A program made the position numbers and the translations under genes. Shown here one piece after another: positions 1-6,007 of a stretch of DNA of 24,811 nucleotides. A model generated the notes under the pieces. That model was not told the DNA's origin, searched no databases, and saw nothing but the letters and a program-made list of their open reading frames with translations. The stretch is from a virus. The stretch is from positions 1 to 24,811 of IMG/VR virus record IMGVR_UViG_3300044990_001033. One strand, given 5' to 3'. Position 1 is the stretch's first letter, and the number at the start of each line of letters is the position of its first letter.

Positions 1-1
1 C

Positions 2-313
2 ATCAACAAATCTGAGTTCACCAAGTTACAACTGCAATCCAACGTCGAGGATGGCTTGGAGGCGATTGATAACGTCCTGCGCATCCTGGAAAGCGCGGTC
101 ACTGAAATTGGCAGGTTCAAGGCGACGTTCCAGTCAATCGGTTCTGGCAAAGACCCCGAGTCATTGAATGCCAGAACTACCGAGGAAGTCGTCTTGTCGT
201 GGATTGCCAACCACCTCGCGTCGAACATCCTGGGTAACGTCCGCATCGACATGCTGGTCACGCACGCTGCTCGCATCGCTGCTGCCCGCGCTTCGTTAAA
301 AGCGGAGGCCTGA
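2..313 (+). CDS. Hypothetical phage protein, 5' truncated by window edge
   Basis: The reading frame is open from base 2, so the true start lies outside the window; an internal TTG at 56 is unlikely to be the start because the frame upstream stays open and protein-like. About 103 residues are visible, largely helical with no recognised domain. It ends one base before the next gene at 315, so it belongs to the same rightward operon. I do not recognise the family and assign no function. Confidence 0.6.
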   Translation: MNKSEFTKLQLQSNVEDGLEAIDNVLRILESAVTEIGRFKATFQSIGSGKDPESLNARTTEEVVLSWIANHLASNILGNVRIDMLVTHAARIAAARASLKAEA

Positions 314-314
314 A

Positions 315-524
315 ATGTTCGCGCTCAACTACGTCAAGATTTTCCTCGATGGTCCGCTGGCTGGCATGCCGCTGCCGTGTTCCTTCCGCGTGCCAAACTA
401 TGACGTCGCTCTGGACCGGTTCGGCAATCTGCTCGACAAGACCGAGGCGACTCCCGGCCGCGACTGCGTGACCGGCTTGCACTTCTGGTGTTCCAACGTC
501 GAGATCGTGGCGGTGCCGAAATGA
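315..524 (+). CDS. Small hypothetical phage protein (69 aa)
   Basis: It starts with ATG immediately after the previous stop, with an AGCGGAGG-type ribosome site at about 300-308, and its TGA overlaps the ATG of the next gene at 521 (ATGA). This overlap style is typical of the whole operon and supports both genes. The protein has an N-terminal hydrophobic/aromatic stretch (FALNYVKIFLDGPLAGM) and a LHFWC motif near the end. No known domain is recognised. Confidence 0.65.
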   Translation: MFALNYVKIFLDGPLAGMPLPCSFRVPNYDVALDRFGNLLDKTEATPGRDCVTGLHFWCSNVEIVAVPK

Positions 525-817
525 ACGGTCCCGCTATCCGTCCGCGCGTAACCATCCGAATGGAAATGACGCCACCGCGAACGTCCAAGGCCGAACAGGC
601 CCGCGTCGCCTTCGCGGCTGGTGACATCAAGACCGCTTTAAGGATCGTGTCGAACTTCTTCAACGGTCTTACTCGCGACGAAATCCACACGTTCAAGGAT
701 GGCTATGAGGCCATCGTTCATCCGGGCTTTTCATGGCAGGTCGGGCGTGACCCGAATGCCGCTGTTGAGCGCGCCTGCGCTTTGTTCCGCCTTAAATTTC
801 TCAAGGAGTCATCATGA
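521..817 (+). CDS. Hypothetical phage protein (98 aa)
   Basis: The chosen ATG at 521 overlaps the upstream stop as ATGA; an upstream in-frame start at 488 would overlap the previous gene without a reason. The product is a soluble alpha-rich protein containing AEQARVAFAAGDIKTALRIV, which resembles a phage family with an 'AF..GD...AL.I...F..L...E...L..GYE' pattern. It ends with a four-base overlap with the gene at 814. Function unknown. Confidence 0.7.
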   Translation: MNGPAIRPRVTIRMEMTPPRTSKAEQARVAFAAGDIKTALRIVSNFFNGLTRDEIHTFKDGYEAIVHPGFSWQVGRDPNAAVERACALFRLKFLKESS

Positions 818-1176
818 GTCACACCCCTGGTCCGTGGAATATCCATCCTGCTTACATCAACGATGAGCCAATGCAGGCGTGTTCTGAGGATGGAAAGGAG
901 CGTTGGAACTGGCTTACTTTACGCATTGCCAAAGGCAATCGGCTTATCGGTTCTGCTGACTTTAACGATTGCGTTGATTGTGGCTGGCCGCGCATCGATG
1001 ACGTCGAGGAAGCCCGCGCTAATGCGCGCCTGATGGTTGCGGCCCCCGAATTGCTGGCTGCGCTGCAAATTATCGCCGACTCTGAAGAACACCACGGCTT
1101 CTCGTTCGTCTGCGACTTCTCGACCTTGCAGGGCGTTGCTCGCGCTGCTATCGCCAAAGCGACGGGGGGTGCGTGA
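814..1176 (+). CDS. Phage accessory protein of the TPGPW / ANARL family
   Basis: The 120-residue product begins MSHTPGPWNIHP and contains EEARANARLMVAAPELLAAL, the two landmarks of a small family very common in proteobacterial phages and of unknown function. A clear ribosome site (AAGGAG at about 803-808) precedes the ATG, which overlaps the upstream TGA. The next two genes are diverged copies of the same scheme, so this is one member of a three-gene paralog run. Cytoplasmic; no catalytic motif seen. Confidence 0.8.
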   Translation: MSHTPGPWNIHPAYINDEPMQACSEDGKERWNWLTLRIAKGNRLIGSADFNDCVDCGWPRIDDVEEARANARLMVAAPELLAALQIIADSEEHHGFSFVCDFSTLQGVARAAIAKATGGA

Positions 1177-1496
1177 TGCCTGATCTGACCTCTCCGGCTC
1201 CCTGGTCCATTTCTGGTGGATACATTGCTGACGCAACCGGCACCAAGGCGGTTGCGCGCTTCGTTCCTGATGGTCGGCAGGTTGTTGTTTGGGCGGGTTC
1301 TCCGGCCGATGACGTGACTATCTCCAACGGCATGCTGCTCGCTGCCGCTCCGCTGCTGCGCGATGCGCTGGTGCGCTGGGTTGCGTATTGGGATAGCCAG
1401 ACGCGATCCGAGCCTGGCAACGACATCCAAGCGGCTTCTCTGGCTGCGCTTCGTGCCGCCACTTATCTTCCATTCGGCCCGGAGGCAAAGCCATGA
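1176..1496 (+). CDS. Second copy of the TPGPW / ANARL family
   Basis: The start is ATG at 1176, overlapping the upstream stop by one base; a GTG at 1173 directly before it is an alternative. It keeps the N-terminal APWSISGGYIAD block and the NGMLLAAAPLLRDAL helix that match HTPGPW and NARLMVAAPELLAAL in the preceding gene, so it is a paralog. About 106 residues, function unknown. Its stop overlaps the next ATG at 1493. Confidence 0.75.
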   Translation: MPDLTSPAPWSISGGYIADATGTKAVARFVPDGRQVVVWAGSPADDVTISNGMLLAAAPLLRDALVRWVAYWDSQTRSEPGNDIQAASLAALRAATYLPFGPEAKP

Positions 1497-1876
1497 AAAA
1501 CCACACCAAGGAGCCGTGGGCGTTTGCCGAACATAGCGACGGCATTGAAGAAACGCCGGCTGTTATCGCCAGCCCCATTGGCACTATTGCTGAAATGCGC
1601 CGTGATTTGAGGGGAATAGACGAATGCCGCGCTAATGCGCGCCGCATCGTCGCCTGCGTCAATGCCTGCGCTGGCATCCCGAACGCCGCGCTGTCGCAGG
1701 GGATTGTGCCGGTGCACTTATTCTCTGCCGTGTGCGAGCAGCGCGACGCCAACCGTGAGCGCATCAAGGAACTGGTCGCCTGCGTCACCGAGCTTATCAA
1801 CTGCGCGCACCCTGACCGTGACTATGCCGAGTTGAAGCGTGCCCGGTCGTTGCTGCGCAGCCTGGGGAGGATGTGA
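1493..1876 (+). CDS. Third copy of the TPGPW / ANARL family
   Basis: The 127-residue protein starts MKNHTKEPWAFAEHSDG and carries ECRANARRIVACVNACAGIP, again the two landmarks of this family. A C-terminal helical extension (CEQRDANRERIKELVACVTEL) may form a coiled coil. It overlaps its neighbours at both ends by a few bases. Three family members in tandem points to local duplication and divergence; function unknown. Confidence 0.75.
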   Translation: MKNHTKEPWAFAEHSDGIEETPAVIASPIGTIAEMRRDLRGIDECRANARRIVACVNACAGIPNAALSQGIVPVHLFSAVCEQRDANRERIKELVACVTELINCAHPDRDYAELKRARSLLRSLGRM

Positions 1877-2085
1877 TGACCGCCGCCACCGACAAGCGGC
1901 AGAAGGATGCCGCGATTAAATGCGCCCGCAAGCTGGACGAGGCCTGCACCGCCATGAACGAATTCATGCGCGCGTCCTTCGCTGCTGGCTGTCCGGACGA
2001 GCGCGGTGCCGCCGATAGTCGTCGGCTGCTCATCGAGTCGATGTCCGAATATTCGACTTACCTGTCGTCGGTGTTCGACAAATGA
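1876..2085 (+). CDS. Small helical hypothetical protein (69 aa)
   Basis: ATG at 1876 overlaps the preceding TGA and has GGGGAGG at about 1864-1870 as ribosome site; a GTG directly before it is an alternative. The product is charged and alpha-helical (RQKDAAIKCARKLDEACTAM) with no recognised domain. It ends in an ATGA overlap with the very short gene at 2082. Confidence 0.65.
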   Translation: MTAATDKRQKDAAIKCARKLDEACTAMNEFMRASFAAGCPDERGAADSRRLLIESMSEYSTYLSSVFDK

Positions 2086-2171
2086 CCTACACGACGCCAA
2101 CCCGCTGCCCTTCCTGCGCTCATGGCCTTGGCTTCCGCTGTCCTGTCTGCTGGCCTAGGAAGAAGCCATGA
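2082..2171 (+). CDS. 29-residue zinc-knuckle micro-protein
   Basis: This short frame (MTYTTPTRCPSCAHGLGFRC...) has ATGA overlaps with both neighbours (2082-2085 and 2168-2171), exactly like every other junction in the operon. It contains two CxxC pairs, CPSC and CPVC, ten residues apart, enough for one structural zinc. The overlaps and the cysteine pattern are the only support. Such tiny zinc-ribbon proteins occur often in phage accessory operons; function unknown. Confidence 0.6.
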   Translation: MTYTTPTRCPSCAHGLGFRCPVCWPRKKP

Positions 2172-2359
2172 AGCGCACCGACGCCTTGGTGGTCATCCGT
2201 GTTGCCGGGTATCACTCCGACATGCGGACGTTCACCCGCACCTATACCGAAAACCGGGTCAGCCATGCCGCCGCCTGGGCTGAGTACCAGCGCGGCTCCA
2301 AGATGCGCGAGGCTGGCGTTCCGTGTTCCTGCCCTACTTGCAACCGAAAGGAAAATTGA
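2168..2359 (+). CDS. Small hypothetical protein with C-terminal CxCPxC motif (63 aa)
   Basis: The ATG at 2168 is inside an ATGA overlap and preceded by GGAAGAAG. The protein is basic and ends with PCSCPTCNRKEN, a half zinc-ribbon that may pair in a dimer or with a partner. Its stop overlaps the next ATG at 2359 as TGATG. No recognised family. Confidence 0.65.
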   Translation: MKRTDALVVIRVAGYHSDMRTFTRTYTENRVSHAAAWAEYQRGSKMREAGVPCSCPTCNRKEN

Positions 2360-2541
2360 TGCCGCACGTATCGAATCAGGTCTGGATTTATGTTGCCGCC
2401 GATGGTGTGCCGGAGGTGTTGCGCTTGCTCGCCGATGCGATCCTTGAATACAAGCGCCCTGCCGATCATTGGCTGCATGAGTTTGATGATGGGGTCGTCA
2501 CGATCACGTTGGATGCAAACGAGGGCGTTTATATCGCCTAG
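2359..2541 (+). CDS. Small hypothetical protein, 3' end replaced by an inserted cassette (60 aa)
   Basis: The start ATG at 2359 overlaps the previous TGA and follows AAAGGAAAA. The present stop (TAG, 2539-2541) lies inside the attC of the methyltransferase cassette that begins at 2535. If bases 2535-3579 are removed, the frame runs on without shift into 3580-3619 (tail IAGCCVSYSKGGV) and ends in ATGA with the gene at 3616, restoring the operon's usual overlap. The native protein was therefore probably about 72 residues. Function unknown; no motif recognised. Confidence 0.7.
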   Translation: MPHVSNQVWIYVAADGVPEVLRLLADAILEYKRPADHWLHEFDDGVVTITLDANEGVYIA

Positions 2542-2595
2542 CTAACCGGCTGGCGCGGGTTTATCGCGCCAGTCCGTGTTGAGCGACGTGTTAGC
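2535..2595 (-). other. attC site of the solitary methyltransferase cassette
   Basis: Read on the minus strand: outer box GCTAAC, 5-base spacer ACGTC, L'' GCTCAACACGG, stem CTGGCGCG, loop, CGCGCCAG, L' CCGGTTAGC, 5-base spacer TAGGC, then G. L'' pairs completely with L' if one C and one A are left extrahelical in L'' (GCT[C]AAC[A]CGG), the polarity mark of attC sites. This fixes its orientation as leftward. The 8-bp hairpin could be mistaken for a terminator but has no T tract. Confidence 0.8.
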
Positions 2596-2644
2596 AGTTT
2601 TTTGAAAAGTCGGCGCTGGCGGGACGGCGCAGGAAAGGAAGAAA

Positions 2645-3619
2645 GTGAATGAGTTGGCTTTATTCGCGGGCGCTGGTGGCGGAATACTTGGCGGGCACTT
2701 GCTCGGGTGGCGCACAGTCTGCGCTGTTGAGCGCGAACCCTATGCCGCAAGCGTTCTTGCCCAGCGACAGAATGACGGCTTTCTCCCGGCCTTCCCGATT
2801 TGGGATGACGTTTGCACCTTCGACGGACAGCCTTGGCGCGGGGTTGTTGACGTGGTTTCTGGGGGCTTTCCGTGCCAGGACATTTCAGCCGCAGGCAAAG
2901 GAGCAGGAATCGACGGCGAACGCTCCGGCCTATGGGGCCAGATGGCGCGAATTATCGGTGAGGTACGACCGCGATTCGTCTTCGTGGAGAACTCACCGCT
3001 CCTTGTGGGACGAGGACTTGTCCGCGTGCTCGCTGACCTTGCCGAAATGGGGTTCGATGCGCAATGGGGTGTTGTCGGAGCTTCTGACGTTGGAGCGCCC
3101 CACCGCCGAGAACGATGCTGGATTGTGGCCCACGCCGAACGTGCCGAACGGCGGCCGGAGTTGCGCGCATGTGACGGACTGGCGCGGAACGGACGGGCGG
3201 ACGGCCTACCACAAGGGCAAGAAGGTGCAGGTGGGACTGGAACATGCGGCGAAGTACTGGCCGACGCCGACGGTATGCGGGAACCACAACCGGAAAGGGT
3301 TGAGCAAGAGCAGCGGGGACGGGCTTTCGACGGCGGTGAAGACGTGGCCGACGCCAACAGTGAACGACAGCAAGAACTGCACGCTGCCACCCTCGCAAGT
3401 GAAGCACGACAACATCCCTGGGGCATTGTTGAGGGATGGCGAGAAGGCTGGTGGGGCGTTGAACCCGATGTGGGTCGAGTGGCTGATGGGGTGGCCGCTC
3501 GGGTGGACAGACTTAAAGCCATTGGCAACGGACAGGTGCCGCAATGTGCAGCAGAGGCATGGCGGCTGATGACTGCTAACGCTGGCTGCTGCGTCAGTTA
3601 TTCCAAGGGGGGTGTATGA
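2645..3619 (+). CDS. DNA (cytosine-5) methyltransferase
   Basis: Transfers a methyl group from S-adenosylmethionine to cytosine C5 in a specific DNA sequence, in phages usually to evade host restriction. Motifs in order: FAGAGGG (7-13, SAM binding), GGFPCQDIS with catalytic Cys77, VEN (114-116), GAPHRRER (150-157), a variable target-recognition stretch, and AIGNGQVP near the C-terminus. It is 324 residues, normal length. The start is GTG at 2645, because ATG 2649 is in another frame; GGAAAGGAAGAAA precedes it. The last 13 codons (after 3580) lie outside the cassette and come from the interrupted phage gene. A second intact frame overlaps almost all of it. Target sequence unknown. Confidence 0.9.
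   Translation: MNELALFAGAGGGILGGHLLGWRTVCAVEREPYAASVLAQRQNDGFLPAFPIWDDVCTFDGQPWRGVVDVVSGGFPCQDISAAGKGAGIDGERSGLWGQMARIIGEVRPRFVFVENSPLLVGRGLVRVLADLAEMGFDAQWGVVGASDVGAPHRRERCWIVAHAERAERRPELRACDGLARNGRADGLPQGQEGAGGTGTCGEVLADADGMREPQPERVEQEQRGRAFDGGEDVADANSERQQELHAATLASEARQHPWGIVEGWREGWWGVEPDVGRVADGVAARVDRLKAIGNGQVPQCAAEAWRLMTANAGCCVSYSKGGV
2649..3569 (+). CDS. Overlapping-frame phage protein (MSWLYSRAL... / MGWPLGWTDL family), 306 aa
   Basis: A complete 306-residue frame in +1 register inside the methyltransferase gene, starting at ATG 2649, four bases after the GTG, so both starts share one ribosome site. It begins MSWLYSRALVAEYL, contains three WPTPT/WPTPN repeats and ends with NPMWVEWLMGWPLGWTDLKPL. 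I recognise these blocks from phage proteins of unknown function often found with C5 methyltransferases. The same bases give VADAN or AHAER in the methyltransferase frame and WPTPT in this one, so both readings show conserved-looking motifs. Either it is a true dual-coding gene or one frame is decaying; I favour the former. Confidence 0.65.
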   Translation: MSWLYSRALVAEYLAGTCSGGAQSALLSANPMPQAFLPSDRMTAFSRPSRFGMTFAPSTDSLGAGLLTWFLGAFRARTFQPQAKEQESTANAPAYGARWRELSVRYDRDSSSWRTHRSLWDEDLSACSLTLPKWGSMRNGVLSELLTLERPTAENDAGLWPTPNVPNGGRSCAHVTDWRGTDGRTAYHKGKKVQVGLEHAAKYWPTPTVCGNHNRKGLSKSSGDGLSTAVKTWPTPTVNDSKNCTLPPSQVKHDNIPGALLRDGEKAGGALNPMWVEWLMGWPLGWTDLKPLATDRCRNVQQRHGG

Positions 3620-3981
3620 GCCGCGCCGTGATGCAACTGGCGCTTGATGCGCTGGAAGATGACTTTACGCTAGTCACCCAAGGTGCCAAGGTAATCGCCG
3701 CGCTCAAAGCCGAACTGGCAAAGCCTGAGCCTGAGGCCGCGCTCACTAGGTTTTACGCCTGCGAAGGCGACAAGGAAGATTCGCCTTTAGAGCGCCTGCG
3801 CTTTTTCTGTTCGTTGTCTATGAACGGACAGGACTGGCTTGATTCAGAACAGTTCTTCGATGCGCTGGCAACGCCTGAGCCGGTTGCCTGGATCAATGCG
3901 CGGGGTGACTACTGCGAAGTCTCAAGACCTGACACGGTGTATGGCTCGCACACGATTCCGCTATACCGCAAGGAGGCATGA
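3616..3981 (+). CDS. Phage accessory protein with C-terminal PVAW...IPLYRKEA block (121 aa)
   Basis: ATG at 3616 overlaps the upstream TGA (ATGA) and follows AAGGGGGG. The C-terminal part EPVAWINARGDYCEVS...YGSHTIPLYRKEA matches a short beta-rich tail found on many small phage proteins of unknown function; the N-terminal half is helical (ALDALEDDFTLVTQGAKVIAALKAEL). It sits directly after the methyltransferase cassette and was next to the gene at 2359 before insertion. Function unknown. Confidence 0.75.
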   Translation: MSRAVMQLALDALEDDFTLVTQGAKVIAALKAELAKPEPEAALTRFYACEGDKEDSPLERLRFFCSLSMNGQDWLDSEQFFDALATPEPVAWINARGDYCEVSRPDTVYGSHTIPLYRKEA

Positions 3982-4268
3982 TGGACATCGCCGACCGCAT
4001 TGCCGACATTCTGGTCGAGGACCACGTTGCCCTGCTCGCTGAACATGCCGCGCTCCGGCGTGATGCCGAGCGGTTCCGCTGGCTGGCTGCCGCGTTGCAG
4101 GATGCTTATGACGGCTGCCCTGCCGACCTGCAAAAGATGTCCGTCTGCTGCCACATGCAGTTCGGGCGTGGTTCGTTTCGCCGGGTAGAGGCGACGGTCA
4201 CGTGGTCCGATGTTCGGGACGAACCGCTTGCCCTGGGTGACGCCATCGATGTTGAAATGGGCTTGTGA
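3978..4268 (+). CDS. Phage protein with LRRDAERFRWL helix (96 aa)
   Basis: Starts at ATG 3978 (ATG 3981 is an equally possible start; GCAAGGAGG lies just upstream). The helix ALLAEHAALRRDAERFRWLAAALQD is a signature of a common small phage protein family of unknown role. It is the last gene of the rightward operon; the 78 bases to the convergent gene at 4347 show no convincing T-tailed hairpin. Confidence 0.75.
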   Translation: MMDIADRIADILVEDHVALLAEHAALRRDAERFRWLAAALQDAYDGCPADLQKMSVCCHMQFGRGSFRRVEATVTWSDVRDEPLALGDAIDVEMGL

Positions 4269-4346
4269 TGGTGCGCCTTTAAGCCGTTTCCAGCCGGCAG
4301 GGAAATCCCAACCCAGGATTGCTCCCGGCCGCGCTCGCCGTTTGTC

Positions 4347-4598
4347 TCAACCGACCCAATATTGATCGTCCACCGCGCTTAATGCGTCGTCTTTGGCCTG
4401 TCGCAGCGTGTCTATGTGGCATGCCATCCCCAGGCAGAGCGCCACCAAATCCTCGAAGTGAACATCTACCCCGTGCACGTAATCGTTGACGCTGGCGAAA
4501 CTGTAATCGGCCGGCATGGTGATGCCTTCCTGCGTCTCGGTTAGCACGGTTCCGGCCTGGTCGATGGTGTAGGTTGTCCGGTTATCGCTCATGTTCAT
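4347..4598 (-). CDS. Hypothetical protein (83 aa), last gene of the leftward early operon
   Basis: Start ATG at 4598 or 4592 (MSDNRTTYTID...), overlapping the 3' end of the small gene at 4582-4722. The sequence is acidic and mixed alpha/beta (FEDLVALCLGMACHIDTL). No family recognised. It is the promoter-distal end of the long leftward operon. Confidence 0.65.
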   Translation of the reverse strand: MNMSDNRTTYTIDQAGTVLTETQEGITMPADYSFASVNDYVHGVDVHFEDLVALCLGMACHIDTLRQAKDDALSAVDDQYWVG

Positions 4599-4722
4599 CT
4601 GTTCCTGGTTCGTAGGCGTACCAGCGGCATATTTTCACCGCTGGCTGTTGCAGGATGCGGCAGACCAGCACGCCGTCGATTGTCCGGCTCGCTTCGCAGG
4701 AGCGGCATGTGAACTGGTTCAT
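4582..4722 (-). CDS. 46-residue cysteine-rich micro-protein
   Basis: The frame MNQFTCRSCEASRTIDGVLV... starts in an ATGA overlap with the upstream gene (4719-4722) and ends inside the next gene, filling what would otherwise be an unexplained 120-base gap in a gapless operon. It has CRSC plus two further cysteines, consistent with one small zinc site. No homolog recognised. Confidence 0.55.
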   Translation of the reverse strand: MNQFTCRSCEASRTIDGVLVCRILQQPAVKICRWYAYEPGTDEHER

Positions 4723-4907
4723 GCGACCCGCCATCCCTTTTTCGGCAGCGTGAAGAATGCCATGCGCGCCAGCTTGGTCTTTGGCTTGTGCGTCCTGCCC
4801 ATGCTCAACCGTCCGTTGCAGACGACCGCGAAATTGCCGTTGTTCTTGGGTCCGCTTCTGGCGAACAGGCGCGGCTTGCTCGCCAGTAGGTCGTTGATCG
4901 TTGTCAT
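4719..4907 (-). CDS. Small basic hypothetical protein (62 aa)
   Basis: Starts ATG 4907 inside an overlap with the upstream stop (4904) and ends in ATGA with the 46-residue gene. The product is strongly basic (SKPRLFARSGPKNNGNFAVV, RTHKPKTK) and could bind nucleic acid, but there is no recognisable fold. Confidence 0.6.
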   Translation of the reverse strand: MTTINDLLASKPRLFARSGPKNNGNFAVVCNGRLSMGRTHKPKTKLARMAFFTLPKKGWRVA

Positions 4908-5428
4908 AGTCGGTCCCCTTGTGCCCGTCTCAGCGCGTCGTAATCGACCCCGCTGCCGCGCCGATATACCAGATGCCCTGCAATCGATAGGACTTCCGCG
5001 CCGCCTTTATGGCGCGATTGATTGACCGCGCCGTAGTGTTCCCCCAGCAGCGCACGCAGCCGTTCCCGCCGTTCTCGGCAGGTTTTTGTCGGGTGTGGCA
5101 GCGGGGGGTGCGGCTTGTCTCGCTTACCGTCTGCCATTGCGAAAAGGCGTGAGTAAGCACCTGGGCTGCCCTCGCGCGGCTTGCGCCATCCGGCGATGCG
5201 GATAATGCCGGCTTCGTGCAACTGTCCGAGGTATTTCGCCACGCCGTTGCGATCCGCGTGCACCTTCTCCGCCAAATCGATGGCATCGATCGGCTTCGTG
5301 TGCACTTCCATGTGAGTGATGATGCGCATCACGGTTGGTGCCATTGTTTGGCGCAGCCGTTTATCGATCAGCCATCCGGTTTTACGGTCCAGGAATAATC
5401 CTGTGGACGTTGTTTCATCACGCTTCAT
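4904..5428 (-). CDS. Probable winged-helix DNA-binding protein (174 aa)
   Basis: The start is ATG 5428 (MKRDETTSTG), with a strong GGGAGGGAG ribosome site; an upstream TTG would lie inside that site. Residues about 30-90 (VMRIITHMEVHTKPIDAIDLAEKVHADRNGVAKYLGQLHEAGIIRI) read as a winged helix: helix, recognition helix, beta wing. The C-terminal part is basic. Possible roles are replication initiation or transcription control in the early operon; which one is not visible. It overlaps the zinc-ribbon gene upstream by 11 bases. Confidence 0.65.
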   Translation of the reverse strand: MKRDETTSTGLFLDRKTGWLIDKRLRQTMAPTVMRIITHMEVHTKPIDAIDLAEKVHADRNGVAKYLGQLHEAGIIRIAGWRKPREGSPGAYSRLFAMADGKRDKPHPPLPHPTKTCRERRERLRALLGEHYGAVNQSRHKGGAEVLSIAGHLVYRRGSGVDYDALRRAQGDRL

Positions 5429-5690
5429 TTTCTCCCTCCCTTTCAACCACCAACCTACCTCCGCAGTAGGGGCAAAACCGGAATCCGTTGTCTTCCGGGG
5501 TGCCGTCTTCCATCAGAAATCGATTGCCGCATTCGGTATCAAACGCGCCATCTTCATCGTCATGCTTCCATGAGCATGCTTTCGTTTCTGGAATAACGAC
5601 CCTGCGTTCCTGGGCGGTTTCTTGGTGGTATCGCTTGAGGTCATCGATGGCTTCTTGCAGCCGATCAAGGCTTTTCTGGTTCATGCTCAT
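5418..5690 (-). CDS. Phage zinc-ribbon protein with CGxxF...FCPYCG signature
   Basis: The C-terminal half contains CSWKHDDEDGAFDTECG and GFRFCPYCGGRL, a four-cysteine zinc ribbon seen in many small phage proteins; the N-terminal half is a helix (SLDRLQEAIDDLKRYHQ). ATG 5690 is the preferred start; a GTG at 5696 overlaps the upstream stop and ATG 5684 is a third option. The role of the family is not established; some relatives are compared with restriction-alleviation proteins, but I cannot support that here. Confidence 0.7.
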   Translation of the reverse strand: MSMNQKSLDRLQEAIDDLKRYHQETAQERRVVIPETKACSWKHDDEDGAFDTECGNRFLMEDGTPEDNGFRFCPYCGGRLVVEREGENEA

Positions 5691-5692
5691 CC

Positions 5693-6007
5693 TCACTTTT
5701 TAATCCGGTCCACTAGGTCGTCGAATCGCTCTCCGCCCAGGCTTCGGTGCCATAGCTCCATGAAGTTTCGCGGGGATAGTTTTCTCAGTTTTTCGTAGCG
5801 TTCGAAGCCGCGCTTCCAATCCAACGCTTGATGTCTGTCGGCATTGATCTGGCTGATGAACCCTGCTGTTTCTTCCGCTTTGAATTCCAGCGCCGCGTTG
5901 AACCCTTTTTCAAAGCTCAAATTGACTGCGGGAATATCTTCGCCTGATAAATCGCCGTGCCAATCCACCCAGGCTTTTATCATCGCGTTCGCTTCTGATG
6001 TCGTCAT
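5693..6007 (-). CDS. Hypothetical phage protein (104 aa)
   Basis: Starts in an ATGA overlap with the resolvase gene (6004-6007) and ends against the zinc-ribbon gene. It is alpha-helical, with FEKGFNAALEFKAEETAGF and a positively charged C-terminal part (DWKRGFERYEKLRKLSPRNF). No known domain. Position next to rusA-like genes is typical for small helper proteins of phage replication modules, but that is only context. Confidence 0.65.
   Translation of the reverse strand: MTTSEANAMIKAWVDWHGDLSGEDIPAVNLSFEKGFNAALEFKAEETAGFISQINADRHQALDWKRGFERYEKLRKLSPRNFMELWHRSLGGERFDDLVDRIKK

Larger units (their letters stand above)
2535..3579 (-). mobile_element. Solitary integron cassette carrying a C5 methyltransferase, inserted at a secondary site
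   Basis: On the minus strand the unit starts G|TTAGCAGT (3580-3572) and ends in an attC whose outer box is ACTGCTAAC (2598-2590). These nine bases are perfect complements, as the two ends of one cassette must be. The attC has the same build as the six in the array at 8.0-10.5 kb. After the final attC spacer there is G|ATATAA rather than G|TTRRRY, as expected when the right flank is a non-integron target. The paper excision product is a continuous ORF (see the gene at 2359). The cargo gene is antisense to attC. Confidence 0.8.

Noticed and set aside
2550-2572. 8-bp GC hairpin read as a rho-independent terminator after the gene at 2359
   Set aside because: No T tract follows, and it is better explained as the stem of the solitary cassette's attC.
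4591-5025. 144-residue plus-strand frame opposite the early genes
   Set aside because: The minus-strand frames here overlap by ATGA and have ribosome sites; this frame has neither.
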